A stretch of 64,000 nucleotides of DNA, from positions 310,001-374,000 of the forward strand of contig CAWKFA010000009.1 in NCBI GenBank assembly GCA_963848825.1, given 5' to 3'. The translations under genes and the position numbers were made by a program. Positions 19,443 through 29,001 of this stretch are shown piece after piece. Below the pieces are notes generated by a model, which searched no databases, was not told the DNA's origin, and worked only from the letters and a program-made list of their open reading frames with translations. The stretch comes from CAVVSQ01 sp963848825. GTDB taxonomy: Bacteria; Planctomycetota; Planctomycetia; Gemmatales; Gemmataceae. How positions within the stretch are numbered: position 1 is the stretch's first letter; each line of letters opens with the position of its first letter.

Positions 19443-19715
19443 CTAGGCGACCTGGGCCACCTTCTCAAGCACGGGCGTGGCCAGGTTGGACTGGTGCACC
19501 CAACGTCCGGAATCCGCCGCACCCTGCCACCGCTGCAAGGAAACCGCCTTAACATGATCACGTTCTTCATCGTCAAGCAGCTCAAAAAAGGAGTCGCGAA
19601 AACCGGCACGCACCTGGGTCGAGGAGCGGTTCAAGTAGAGAAGCTGTTCGGGGCGATCATCGAAAACCGCAACCGCGCGCCAGCACTGGGGCTTAGCTTC
19701 TGTTTGATAAAACAT
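19443..19715 (-). CDS. Small protein of unknown function
   Basis: 90 residues, starting MFYQTEAKPQCWRAVAVFDD. It is supported by GGAGGAA seven bases before the ATG and by a terminator right behind it. The sequence (EQLLYLNRSSTQVRAGFRDS, FFELLDDEERDHV) looks like a compact alpha/beta domain, cytosolic, without cysteine clusters or membrane segments. I do not recognise the family. Its plus-strand shadow frame at 19407-19754 has no ribosome binding site and is discarded. Confidence 0.75.
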   Translation of the reverse strand: MFYQTEAKPQCWRAVAVFDDRPEQLLYLNRSSTQVRAGFRDSFFELLDDEERDHVKAVSLQRWQGAADSGRWVHQSNLATPVLEKVAQVA

Positions 19716-19926
19716 CGTCGGGTTCCTCCGTGGATTTTGGGTCTCTCTTCCTGAGAGCGTCTAATAAGTGACGAAGTTCAGGAAACGGGTCAAGAGCAGT
19801 TTTGCCCGGATGAGCAAAAAGATGGCGCCATTTTGGCCGTGGTTGCCACCTGGTAGCCATGGGATACATAAGTATTGACCGGCGGCGGCAGCAGTAAAAA
19901 CACACCTGCAGACGGGAGATCCTCTC

Positions 19927-21291
19927 ATGAATCGGCGCGAATGGTTTAAATATTCGAGTGCGAGCGTGGGCGCGGCGGGCTTGCCGTTGATGGCGGCCGC
20001 GGAGCAGGGGTTGTTTCAAGCTGGGGCTGGCCCGCAGGCGGCAGCCGACGGGCGCAACCTGCCTCCGCTGCGCATTACCGAAGTCCGCACCATACTGACT
20101 CAGCCCGCTGGTTTACGACTGATTGTGGTCAAGGTGATGACGAGCGAGCCTGGCCTGTACGGCCTGGGCTGCGCCACCTTTACCCAACGCGCTCGCGTCG
20201 TCGAAACGGCTATCGATAAATACCTAAAGCCATTTCTTATTGGCAAGGACCCCCTGCAAATCGAGGACATCTACCAGTCCTCCTTCGTCAGCTCGTACTG
20301 GCGCAACGGCCCGGTGCTGGGCAACGCCCTGAGCGGCGTGGACATGGCCCTCTGGGACATTCTCGGCAAACGTGCGGGTCTGCCGATTTACCAACTTTTT
20401 GGAGGCAAGTGCCGGGACTTCGTTGAGACCTATTGTCATACCAGTGGCAATACGATTCAGGAGGCGGAGAAGTCCGCCCGCGCCGGCCGGGAACGAGGCT
20501 ATCGCTACATTCGCACGCAAGTGGCCGTGCCCGGCCTGTCGGCCTATGGCTCTGGCGGCGGGGCTGCTAGCGACAAAACCATTCCCGCCAATCGACGAAC
20601 AGCCGTATGGGAACCAACGCCGTATGTTCGCATCGTGCCCAAGCTGTTCGAGCACCTGCGCAAGCAACTTGGCGATGATGTCGAGCTCCTCCACGACATG
20701 CATGAACGGGTGCCGCCGATCCAGGCCATGCAACTCTGTCGCGACCTCGAGCAGTACAAGCCCTTTTTCGTCGAGGACCCATTCAGTCCCGAGGACGTGG
20801 GTTACTTCGAAAAGATGCGGCACCTCACGAGTACGCCCATCGCGATGGGAGAACTGTTCAACAACGCCAATGAATACGTGCCTTTGATTGCCAACAGGCT
20901 GATAGATTTTATCCGTATTCACCTTTCGCAGATCGGCGGCTTGACCATGGCGCGTAAAGTCGCTCAGTTCTGTGAATTTTTCGCCGTGCGCACTGCCTGG
21001 CACGGCCCAGGGGACGTGTCGCCGGTCGGTCATGCCGCCAACGTGCATCTTGATCTGGCGAGCCCCAACTTCGGTATCCAGGAAGGGCGCGAGTTCAACC
21101 AGGCCGAGCAGGATGTCTTCCCCGGCTGTCCTTTGCTCCGGCAAGGGTCATTCACCGTGAGCGCGCGGCCAGGGCTGGGCATCGATCTTGACGAGAACCT
21201 GGCGCGCAAATTTCCGATCACCGATGACCCGTCCTTCGACCTGCGCTGGGGCAACCTCCGCCGGCGCGATGGGACCATCGTCAAGCCCTAG
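19927..21291 (+). CDS. Enolase-superfamily protein, D-mannonate dehydratase-like, with export signal
   Basis: 454 residues. The N-terminus MNRREWFKYSSASVGAAGLP is a Tat-like signal, then a mandelate racemase/muconate lactonising enzyme fold. Family landmarks are DMALWDILGKRAGLPIYQLF, the metal-ligand strands around LLHDMHERV, FFVEDPFSPEDVGYFEKM and PIAMGELFNN, then TAWHGPGDVSPVGHAANVHL and FGIQEG, which match the ManD (D-mannonate dehydratase) group. Proteins of this group dehydrate acid sugars, often weakly. Export would be unusual for a catabolic enzyme but is frequent among planctomycete paralogues. GGGAG about 8 bases before the ATG supports the start. Its stop codon is inside the following terminator stem. 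Confidence 0.9.
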   Translation: MNRREWFKYSSASVGAAGLPLMAAAEQGLFQAGAGPQAAADGRNLPPLRITEVRTILTQPAGLRLIVVKVMTSEPGLYGLGCATFTQRARVVETAIDKYLKPFLIGKDPLQIEDIYQSSFVSSYWRNGPVLGNALSGVDMALWDILGKRAGLPIYQLFGGKCRDFVETYCHTSGNTIQEAEKSARAGRERGYRYIRTQVAVPGLSAYGSGGGAASDKTIPANRRTAVWEPTPYVRIVPKLFEHLRKQLGDDVELLHDMHERVPPIQAMQLCRDLEQYKPFFVEDPFSPEDVGYFEKMRHLTSTPIAMGELFNNANEYVPLIANRLIDFIRIHLSQIGGLTMARKVAQFCEFFAVRTAWHGPGDVSPVGHAANVHLDLASPNFGIQEGREFNQAEQDVFPGCPLLRQGSFTVSARPGLGIDLDENLARKFPITDDPSFDLRWGNLRRRDGTIVKP

Positions 21292-21338
21292 CAGCCCGTT
21301 GAAAAAGGGGTCTGACCCCTTTTTCAACGGGCTGCTAG
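21288..21338. terminator. Perfect 24-bp palindromic bidirectional terminator
   Basis: A stem of 24 base pairs with a 3-base loop (CTG), beginning CTAGCAGCCCG and ending CGGGCTGCTAG, with A5 and T5 runs in the arms. The left end includes the TAG stop of the ManD-like gene. It lies between convergent genes and should end transcription from both sides. Confidence 0.8.
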
Positions 21339-21359
21339 ACAAAGGGGCAGGAGCCGGAA

Positions 21360-21700
21360 TTATTTGCTGGTGGTCGGCAGGAAGGGGCTTTTCGCCGGAA
21401 GGATGGAGGGTCCGAAGGGGCTAGTTTTCGGCGTTAACATGGGAGTGTTGGGAACAATAGGCGGCCACGACCCCAAATGGACCTTGGGAAACACATTGGC
21501 CATGCTGAAGGGCTTCGTCTGGGCTGGGCTACGAAAGACGTTGTTCACATTCAAGGTTTTCATGGCTTTGCTGGTGTCGATGGGCACGCTGTTGTAGCTG
21601 CGCGCGTTCACACCCGTAAAAAATGTGCTCGCGGCGTTCTGGGCGGCTACCGGAATGACGGCGCCATGACAAGCGCTCCTGACAATATCCACGCGCGCAT
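21360..21700 (-). CDS. Small secreted protein of unknown function, frameshifted
   Basis: About 113 residues when repaired. GGGGGAGG lies 6 bases before the ATG at 21700. The first frame gives MRAWILSGALVM, then near 21650-21665 the frame shifts and continues AVIPVAAQNAASTFFTGVNA, making a normal signal peptide with a VAA-Q type cleavage site. The mature part is rich in Pro, Ser, Thr and Asn (MANVFPKVHLGSWPPIVPNT, SPFGPSILPAKSPFLPTTSK) and looks extended, perhaps a cell-surface peptide. The family is not recognised. Without the repair the frame would read from 21785 with no signal peptide and no ribosome binding site. Confidence 0.6.
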
Positions 21701-21841
21701 CGTCCGCCTCCCCCTGGCGCTCGCCAGGTAGACATGCTCTGCAAGAATGACCGGGAAAGCGGCGAGAATAGCCTGAATGAATCATTTGTCAACGGGAAAA
21801 TAACGCGGCCCGGCGGCGCCTATCCGAAATAAACACTCTCT

Positions 21842-22856
21842 TTAAAACAGGGCCAGCTTTTCATCACAACCTATCATGCGGTTGAAATTCTGCACGGCCA
21901 CGCCGCTGGCGCCGCGTACCAGGTTATCCTCGCAAACAAGGATAATGATGCGGCCGCGCACAACACGAACAGTGATGTCCACGAAATTTGTATGCGCGCT
22001 GTCCTTGGTTGCGGGCAGGTGTCCCACGACGCGCACGAATGGGGCCTGGGCATAATAGGCACTGAACAAATCGAGTAGCTGGGCCTCGGTAAAGGCTCGA
22101 TGGGGGTTGGCGTAGATCGTGGTGAAGATCCCGCGGTCCATGGGGATCAGATGCGGCGTGAAGATGACCTCCACGGGCTCGCCTGCGATGTCGGTAAGTG
22201 CCTGTTCGATTTCCGGCGTATGCCGATGTTGGCCGACCGCATAGGCGGCCACGCTTTCATTGCACTCCGGAAAATGAAAAGGGAGTTTGGGCGTGCGGCC
22301 GGCGCCAGAAACACCGCTCTTGCTATCGACGATGATGTTCGTCGAGGTCAATGTACTTGCCGGCGACGAGAGGCGCTAACCCAAGGATCGCCGTCTGAGG
22401 ATAGCAGCCGGGGTTGGCGACAAGCTGGGCCGACGGCAGTTCTTCGCCGAAAATCTCCGGTAAGCCGTAGACCGCCTGGGCAAGGTGGGCCAGGTCACGG
22501 TGGCTTTCGCCGTACCACTGGGCGAAGACATTGGGGTCACGGAGCCGATAGTCGGCGCTCAGGTCAATGACGCGTAAGCCGCGCTGCAGGAGGAATGGCA
22601 GTGTTCCCATGCTCACCCCGTGAGGCAGGCAACCGAAGGCCCAGGTTATGCCGCGTGCTACAAGTTTATCCGCATCGAATGGTTCCATACGCAGGTCGAT
22701 ACGCCCGGTCAGGCTGGGGTGCGACTGGGCGACGAGGGGCGTACCCTCCTGGCGCGACGTCACCGCGGCAATTTCGACTTCTGGATGGCGAAGCAGTATT
22801 TTGATCAGTTCCAGGGCCGTGTAACCGGTACCGCCTAAAATCGCGACTTTGATCAT
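21842..22856 (-). CDS. argC: N-acetyl-gamma-glutamyl-phosphate reductase, frameshifted
   Basis: Third enzyme of arginine biosynthesis: NADPH-dependent reduction of N-acetylglutamyl phosphate to the semialdehyde. About 338 residues, the normal size. The N-terminus MIKVAILGGTGYTALELIKI is the Rossmann dinucleotide site; the active cysteine is in LVANPGCYPQTAILGL; the C-terminal half has FTPHLIPMDRGIFTTIYA and the end motif NLVRGASGVAVQNFNRMIG. One frameshift near 22338 joins IDLD to NIIVDSKSGVSGAGRTPK, exactly where the family is conserved, so it is probably a sequence error. No other arginine genes are nearby. Confidence 0.94.
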
Positions 22857-22962
22857 GTGCGGGGCCTGTCGTTAATTGCCGTGGTTGTGTTGCTAATGCC
22901 CGAGACATTCATTCAATTCACTGTACATTGAATGAGCATCCGCGACTACAACACGAATACCC

Positions 22963-24258
22963 ATGAAAACGATCCACGAAGCCGCCGCCGCCATCCGTTC
23001 ACGGAAAATAACCCCAAGCGAACTGGTGGAAATGTGCCTGGCCCAGGTCGAACGCTGGGAATCGAGGGTGCATGCCTGGGTTTTTATCGACGCGGAGAAC
23101 GCCCGCGCTGAGGCAAAACGTTGCACGGCCGAGATCCACAAGGGCAACTATCGCGGGCCCATGCACGGTATCCCCATCGCGGTCAAAGATATCTTCGACG
23201 TTTTTGATTGGCCCACCGCGGCAGGCTCGAAACTATGGGAGAAGAGCGTCGCGCGCCAGGATTGCGAGGTCGTTCGCCGGCTCCGAGAGGGAGGGGCAAT
23301 ATTTCTGGGCAAGACGGTTACCACGCAATATGCGAGCTTTGATCCCCCGGTTACACGCAATCCCTGGAACCTCGACTGTACTCCTGGCGGTTCCTCGAGC
23401 GGGTCCGCTGCCGCGCTTGTCACCGGCATGTGTTTCGGCGCGCTGGGCTCGCAAACCGGAGGGTCAATCACCCGGCCGGCATCTTTCTGTGGTGTGGCCG
23501 GGTGCAAGCCTTCTTATGGGCGGGTGCCGCTCGCCGGAATCGTCCCCCTGGCATGGTCGATGGATCATCCAGGCCCGATGGCGCGCTGCGTTGCGGACCT
23601 TGACTTGCTTTTCGCCGGGTTTGCTGATCCCCGGCCCACTTGGTCTGCCCCAATCGCCATGCCGCCAAGCTTGCTTCGTGTTCGCGGGCTGTTCCAAGAC
23701 TTGGCGGAACCCTCGGTGCTCGCGAGCCTGGAGGAAGTAACGCGAAAGTTCGCGGCGGCCGGCGCCGCGGTCAGGGAGAGCGCCTTGCCCGCTGGCTTTG
23801 CCGACGTCGTGGCGCGTCACCGTACCGTAATGGCCGTGGAAGCGTCGCAGTTTCATGAACTCCGTTTGCGGCGTCATCCGGAGGACTACAAGCCGAACAT
23901 CCGGGCACTGCTCGAGGAAGGCCTGGCCTGTCCCGCGCCAGCATACGCGGCAACCAAACAACACCAGCGCCTGCTTCAGAAACAAACCCACGCCTGGCTA
24001 GCCGATGGCGGCATCGCGCTGACGCCGGCCACGCTGGGGCCAGCACCGGCCGCGGCGACAACGGGCGATCCGGCGTTTAATTCGCCCTGGAGCTACACAG
24101 GCATGCCCACTGTTTCTTTCCCAACGGGCCATTTTGAAGGAGGACTTCCTCTGGCAATTCAGCTCGTAGGCCCCCGCGGCTCGGAACAACGTTTATTTGA
24201 AGTGGGCAGGTGGTGCGAAAAGGTGCTGGACTGTCAACCGCTCGAGCCACCGGCTTGA
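22963..24258 (+). CDS. Amidase-signature family amidase
   Basis: 431 residues, complete. The Ser-cisSer-Lys catalytic triad is recognisable: Lys in PMHGIPIAVKDIFDVFDWPT, the first serine in the glycine-serine-rich GGSSSGSAAALVTGMCFGAL, and the nucleophile in SQTGGSITRPASFCG. A family-typical end (YTGMPTVSFPTGHFEGGLPL, then AIQLVGPRGSEQRLFEVGRW) follows. This resembles GatA and the other amidases of the signature family, but no gatB or gatC is adjacent and the length suits a free amidase. The substrate is unknown. It is divergent from argC with about 106 bases between. Confidence 0.93.
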   Translation: MKTIHEAAAAIRSRKITPSELVEMCLAQVERWESRVHAWVFIDAENARAEAKRCTAEIHKGNYRGPMHGIPIAVKDIFDVFDWPTAAGSKLWEKSVARQDCEVVRRLREGGAIFLGKTVTTQYASFDPPVTRNPWNLDCTPGGSSSGSAAALVTGMCFGALGSQTGGSITRPASFCGVAGCKPSYGRVPLAGIVPLAWSMDHPGPMARCVADLDLLFAGFADPRPTWSAPIAMPPSLLRVRGLFQDLAEPSVLASLEEVTRKFAAAGAAVRESALPAGFADVVARHRTVMAVEASQFHELRLRRHPEDYKPNIRALLEEGLACPAPAYAATKQHQRLLQKQTHAWLADGGIALTPATLGPAPAAATTGDPAFNSPWSYTGMPTVSFPTGHFEGGLPLAIQLVGPRGSEQRLFEVGRWCEKVLDCQPLEPPA

Positions 24259-24331
24259 TGTTCGCCGGCCTGGGGATTGGCGGTGCGACGTAAAATGGAT
24301 TTGTCTCGACGTTAAAGGCGGCAAGCAAAAC

Positions 24332-25020
24332 ATGGCCTCGGTTGCAGATATGTTTGAGCAGGCCCTAAAACATCACCGCGAGGGTCGCTTCAAGGAGGCG
24401 AACGTCCTTTATGGACAAGTTTTGCGAGCTGAGCCCCAGCACGCGGATGCCTGGCACCTGCTGGGCGTGCTGTCCGGGCAGCTCGGCGCCCGGACCTCGG
24501 TATAGAGTGTATCCGCCAGGCCCTGGGCATCAAACCGGACTTCGCCGAAGCCTATTTCAACCTGGGCAAGGTATTCAAACAGCAGGGTCAAGCCGCGGCG
24601 GCCATCGCCAGCTACCAGGAAGCGCTGCGCCTGAAGCCAGACCTGGCCGAGGCGTACAACAACCTCGGCATCATCTACCATGAAGAAGGTCGCTTCGAGG
24701 AGGCAGCCGCCAGTTATCGTGAAGTCATTCGTCTAAGCCCGGCAGTCGCCGCGGCGCATAACAATCTTGGCAAATCCCTGCACGACCTGGGTGGGCTCGA
24801 CGATGCCATTGCCAGCTATGGCGAGGCCCTGCGTCTCTCTCCCAACAACGCGGAGGCCAGCAACAACCTCGGCGTGGCATTGCTGGCGCAAGGCAAGCTT
24901 GACGAGGCCATCGCCACTTTTCGCGAAACCTTGCGGCTGCAGCCGGAATATGCGGAAGCCTACCAAAATCTAGGACTTGCCCTGGAGCGGCAACGCAAGC
25001 TTGACGAACCTTCAGGCTAG
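24332..25020 (+). CDS. Tetratricopeptide repeat protein, frameshifted, possibly truncated
   Basis: About 229 residues made almost entirely of TPR units, which bind other proteins. It starts MASVADMFEQALKHHREGRF, followed by six or so 34-residue repeats, for example ADAWHLLGVLSGQLG, AEAYFNLGKVFKQQGQAAAA, AEAYNNLGIIYHEEGRFEEA, AAHNNLGKSLHDLGGLDDA and AEASNNLGVALLAQGKLDEA. A frameshift near 24485-24500 separates the first repeat from the rest. The end at 25020 comes right after a repeat start (AYQNLGLALERQRKLDEPSG), so the usual downstream part (more TPRs, or a sulfotransferase or SPINDLY-type glycosyltransferase domain) is absent. No signal peptide. Confidence 0.78.
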
Positions 25021-25109
25021 TATTTGGTATACTCAGAACGCCCGGTTTCCCCACATTTCCCCGCCATTTCATTCTTCCCGCTGCTTACCAACCCTTCCGA
25101 CAGTTCCGC

Positions 25110-25137
25110 TTGTAAACTTCCGGCGATTGCTTATATA
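25110..25137 (+). promoter_or_regulatory. Possible sigma-70-type promoter before the DUF11 lipoprotein gene
   Basis: TTGTAA and TATATA separated by 16 bases, about 60 bases upstream of the start codon at 25200, in an otherwise gene-free gap of 180 bases. Planctomycete promoters are poorly defined, so this is only a pattern match. Confidence 0.3.
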
Positions 25138-25199
25138 TCGTCCGCATTATTTCCACCTCTAGAGTCCATGGGCGAGGGCGGGTCGGGAGACGCGGGAAG

Positions 25200-27554
25200 A
25201 TGACGCGGACGGTACACACCTGGTGCCTTTTGCTGCTGGCGGCGCTGGCCGCCTGCGCGTCCGGTTGTTTCGGCGGCAACTCCAATCCGAGCTATTTCCC
25301 CTATTTGCTACCGTTCGGCGATGTCATTCAGACGCACGCCAAGCCGATAAGTCCTGGATATTACGCGAATTTTGATCCGCATGCGGTCCGCCTGGAAGTC
25401 CGGCCCCTCGAAGCGACCAACCAGGTACGTACGCAATATGTGCTCATCGCCACCGTCTACGACGAGAAAAGTGTGCCACGTCGTGATCGCCGCGTCGAGT
25501 GGATGCTGGAAGGGGTCGGCAACCTGATAGAAGTCGATGAGAGCGGAGTCACCGCCGGCCGTGGCTACAAGACGAGTCCCAAGCATGCCGTTAGCTACAC
25601 CGCCATCAACGAGCATACCTTCACGCGCGGCAACAATAACCCGGCCGACGATTTTGTCATCCGCCCCGGGCAGACCTGGTGCGTAATTAGCTCCGCGGTC
25701 GAGGGGGACACGCACATCACGGCCTACGCCCCGGGTATCGCCAACTGGGACAAGGGCAAAGTATTCGTGACCTGCCGCTGGGTGGACGCCAACTGGGAGT
25801 TTCCGCCGCCGGCCAGTGCCCGTGCCGGCTCGGAATACGTCTTCACCACCAAAATATTCCGGCACACCGATCGGCAACCGCTGGCCAAATATCGCGTACG
25901 GTACAAAATCCTCGATGGTCCGGCGGCCGTGCTCAAGCCGAGCGGCACCACGGAATATGATTCGGTGAGCAATCTAGAAGGCAATGCCCAGGTGGCCATC
26001 GCTCAGATGGCACCGGCGTTTGGAACCAATCGCATTGGTATCGAAGTGATCCGGCCACCCGACCCGACGGCACCCAGCGGGGCCGGCATCATCATTGCCA
26101 AAGGCGAAACATCCATCGAATGGCTGGCGCCGAACGTGGCCCTCAGCCACACCGGCCCGCCCATGGTAATGCTGGGCCAGGAGGCTGTCTTCACCACAGC
26201 CATCAACAATGCCGGCCGGATCGAAAGCAAGTCTATGACCGTCACCAGTCCGCTGCCCGCCGGTCTGGAGTTCGCACGCTCCCAGCCGCCGGCATTTTTT
26301 GACGGCAAGCAATTGGTCTGGACGTTGGGCACGCTGCCGCCCGGACAAACTCACCAGATTCAAGCGGTGTACAAGACTCTTCGGCAGGGCCCGGCGACAT
26401 CTACGGTTATCCTGGCAACGGAAGAAGGTCAACGCGACGAGAAGAGCGCCACCACGCAAGTCACAACCGCCTCATTGCGCGTCGCCCTGAACGCCCCGGC
26501 CACGGGAATGGTCGGCGTGCCGGTGAGCTATGAGATCACGGTTACCAATCCCAACACCATCGTGTTGCCGGACACGATTTTGCAGGCGCAATTCGATGAT
26601 GGGCTCGAGCACGAATCCCGCGTCCGCCTGGTTACCTTGAAGGTCGGCGACTTGCCGGCTCAGGGAGCACGCACCGCCACGCTCGTGCTGGTGCCCAAGC
26701 AAACCGGCAAGTTCGTCACCAAGGTGGTTGCCACTTCCGGCAACATCAGCGACCAGGCCATTCATGAACTGACGGTGCAACAGGCACAGATGAGCCTGTC
26801 CATCGAAGGTCCCAAGACGCGTTATCAAACACGGCCCGCGGACTGGATCATCGATGTAGGCAATCCCAGCGACGTCCCCATGACCAACGTAGTAGTCCGC
26901 GACAAACTCCCGCCGGAACTGGAGTTCGTCGGTGCTGGCCAGGGCGGGCAGCTGACCGCGGGCGAAGTCGTCTGGAACATCGGCACTCTGGGCCCGCGTG
27001 AGAAACGCAGCTTACAGCTAACGGCGCGCGGGCGTGCCTTGACGGAAGCCGCGGTCCAGGCCGTCATCGCCACCGCCGATCCCGGCCTGCGCAAAGATGC
27101 CCAGGCCACGCTGAAAATCTTCGGACTACCAGCCTTACGGGCCGAGATAACGCAGACAGGTGTCCCGGCTGAAGTTGGCAAACCCGTTATTTATGATCTG
27201 AAGATTACGAACACAGGCACATTGCCAGCCACGAACATTGACGTGGTGGCCACGCTGCCGGCCGAAATGAGGTTTGCGAAGGCCAACGGCGCCACCAAGA
27301 CCAACGCGGATGGGCAGGGGGTTTCGTTCCAGACCATGGAGAAACTTGATCCGGGTCAGTCGGCGCAATTCTCGATCGAAGTCGACACCTTGAGGCCAGG
27401 AGACGTGCGTTTCCGGATGGAAATCAGGAGCCCGGCGCTTGAAGCCGGCCCAATTATCGAGGAACAGGCCACGCGCATCTATGATCCGCGCCAGGCCGCT
27501 CCCGCTGGTGAACCGGCAGCGCCGGTGCCACCACCCCCACCGCCGCCCTTATAG
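25200..27554 (+). CDS. DUF11-repeat lipoprotein
   Basis: 784 residues. It begins with a lipoprotein signal (CLLLLAALAACASGCFGG, lipobox ASGC), so it is probably anchored in a membrane facing the periplasm or outside. An N-terminal domain of about 300 residues (TYVLIATVYDEKSV-like strands) is followed by at least four Ig-like DUF11 conserved repeats, recognisable as PLPAGLEFARSQPPAFFDGK, LVWTLGTLPPGQTHQIQAVY, KLPPELEFVGAGQGGQLTAG, VVWNIGTLGPREKRSLQLTA and TLPAEMRFAKANGATKTNAD. It ends with a proline run. Such proteins are common on planctomycete cell surfaces; the role may be structural or adhesive. The ATG at 25200 has GGGAG about 10 bases upstream. Confidence 0.88.
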   Translation: MTRTVHTWCLLLLAALAACASGCFGGNSNPSYFPYLLPFGDVIQTHAKPISPGYYANFDPHAVRLEVRPLEATNQVRTQYVLIATVYDEKSVPRRDRRVEWMLEGVGNLIEVDESGVTAGRGYKTSPKHAVSYTAINEHTFTRGNNNPADDFVIRPGQTWCVISSAVEGDTHITAYAPGIANWDKGKVFVTCRWVDANWEFPPPASARAGSEYVFTTKIFRHTDRQPLAKYRVRYKILDGPAAVLKPSGTTEYDSVSNLEGNAQVAIAQMAPAFGTNRIGIEVIRPPDPTAPSGAGIIIAKGETSIEWLAPNVALSHTGPPMVMLGQEAVFTTAINNAGRIESKSMTVTSPLPAGLEFARSQPPAFFDGKQLVWTLGTLPPGQTHQIQAVYKTLRQGPATSTVILATEEGQRDEKSATTQVTTASLRVALNAPATGMVGVPVSYEITVTNPNTIVLPDTILQAQFDDGLEHESRVRLVTLKVGDLPAQGARTATLVLVPKQTGKFVTKVVATSGNISDQAIHELTVQQAQMSLSIEGPKTRYQTRPADWIIDVGNPSDVPMTNVVVRDKLPPELEFVGAGQGGQLTAGEVVWNIGTLGPREKRSLQLTARGRALTEAAVQAVIATADPGLRKDAQATLKIFGLPALRAEITQTGVPAEVGKPVIYDLKITNTGTLPATNIDVVATLPAEMRFAKANGATKTNADGQGVSFQTMEKLDPGQSAQFSIEVDTLRPGDVRFRMEIRSPALEAGPIIEEQATRIYDPRQAAPAGEPAAPVPPPPPPPL

Positions 27555-27559
27555 AAGCG

Positions 27560-28949
27560 TCAGGCGCCCGTGATGCGCCGAAACGCCTCGCCTTCGTTCT
27601 GCGTTGGCCGTTCCGGCCTGCCTTTGTAGCGGTATTCAAGTCGCATGTTGTCGATGCCCATGAGATAAAGAATCGTCGCGTGCAGATCGTGGACATGAAG
27701 ACGATCCTCGACCGCGTGCAAACCGATCTCGTCCGTGGTGCCGATTGTCTGGCCCCCTTTCACGCCGCCCCCCGCCATCCACATCGTGAAGCCGTACGGG
27801 TTGTGATCTCGACCATCCCCCTTTTCCGACATGGGCGTGCGCCCGAATTCACCGCCCCAGACGACCAGCGTCGACTCCAACAGACCTCGTTGCTTGAGGT
27901 CCTTCAAGAGGCCCGCAACCGGCAGGTCGGAGGCGCGGCAATTGTCGCCGTGATTGGTTTCGATTTTGGTATGGGCGTCCCATTTGCTGCCGGCGCCGTG
28001 ATAGAGCTGCACAAAGCGCACGCCCCGCTCGACGAGCCGGCGTGCCAGGAGACAATTGCGGCCAAAGGATGCGGTTTCCCGCTGGTCGATGCCATAGAGG
28101 CGCTGCGTTGCCTGGGTTTCCTTGCTGAGGTCGACCGCTTCGGCGCCTCGGCCTGCATGCGGAACGCCAGCTCATAGGCGGCGATACGGGCATCGAGTTC
28201 GGTTTGCTGCGGCCTGGATTGGGCATGGTGGCGATTAAGTTCGGTCAAGAAGTCGAGCCGGCCACGTTGCTGTTCGACGCTGATGCCCTCGGGAGGCTGC
28301 AAGTTGGGAATGGGCACAGCCCCGTTCTGGAAGCGTACGCCCTGGTAAACGGCGGGCATGAAACCGGCGCCCCAGTTGCGCGGCCCGTTGGTTACCGATC
28401 CTGCCCCGTCAAGGAGCACGACGAAACCCGGAAGGTTCTGGTTCTCCGTCCCAAGGCCATAGGATGCCCAGCTACCCAGGGACGGCCTGCCCGCCAGGAT
28501 GGAGCCCGTGTTCATCTGGCAAACGCCGGCCGAATGATTGATGGCGTTGCACCAGCAAGAGCGGATCACCGCGATATCATCGACACATGTGGCCGTGTGG
28601 GGCAACCAGTCGGAAACCCAGGTCCCGCACTGGCCATGTTGCCGCCAGCGCCGTTCGAACCGAGCAGCGGCGATTCGAACTCACCCATGCTGGTGATGAC
28701 GCGGCGAATGTTCGAGGGAGCCCGCTGACCGGCAAGGCGATTGAGCAGCGGCTTGGGATCGAACAAATCCAGGTGGCTGGGTCCCCCCTCCATGAACAAG
28801 AAGATGACGCTTTTTGCCCGCGGTGGGAAATGCGGCTGTTTCGCCGTCATATTGGCGCTGGCGAAGGCGCGGTCCTGCTGCAGGAGACCGTTAAGCGCCA
28901 GCGCTCCAAAGCCCGCACCGCTCTTGAAGAGGAACTCGCGTCGGTTCAT
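27560..28949 (-). CDS. DUF1501 family exported protein, two frameshifts
   Basis: About 463 residues when joined. The Tat-like N-terminus is MNRREFLFKSGAGFGALALN. Then come the alkaline-phosphatase/sulfatase-like DUF1501 landmarks: KSVIFLFMEGGPSHLDLFDP, GRPSLGSWASYGLGTENQNL, YHGAGSKWDAHTKIETNHGD, LVVWGGEFGRTPMSEKGDGR and DHNPYGFTMWMAGGGVKGG. Frameshifts near 28590-28605 and 28145-28150 split it into three frames that together give the complete domain. This family is almost a planctomycete hallmark and is nearly always next to a DUF1549/DUF1553 gene, as here, 52 bases away on the same strand. Its biochemical role is not established. Confidence 0.92.
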
Positions 28950-29001
28950 GGCTCACTCGATTCCTTTTAGTCGCACCGCGGCAGTTCGCCAGCGCTGACC
29001 T

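Noticed and set aside
20224..21144. 306-codon minus-strand frame
   Set aside because: Shadow of the ManD-like gene, which shows the enolase-superfamily motifs on the plus strand.
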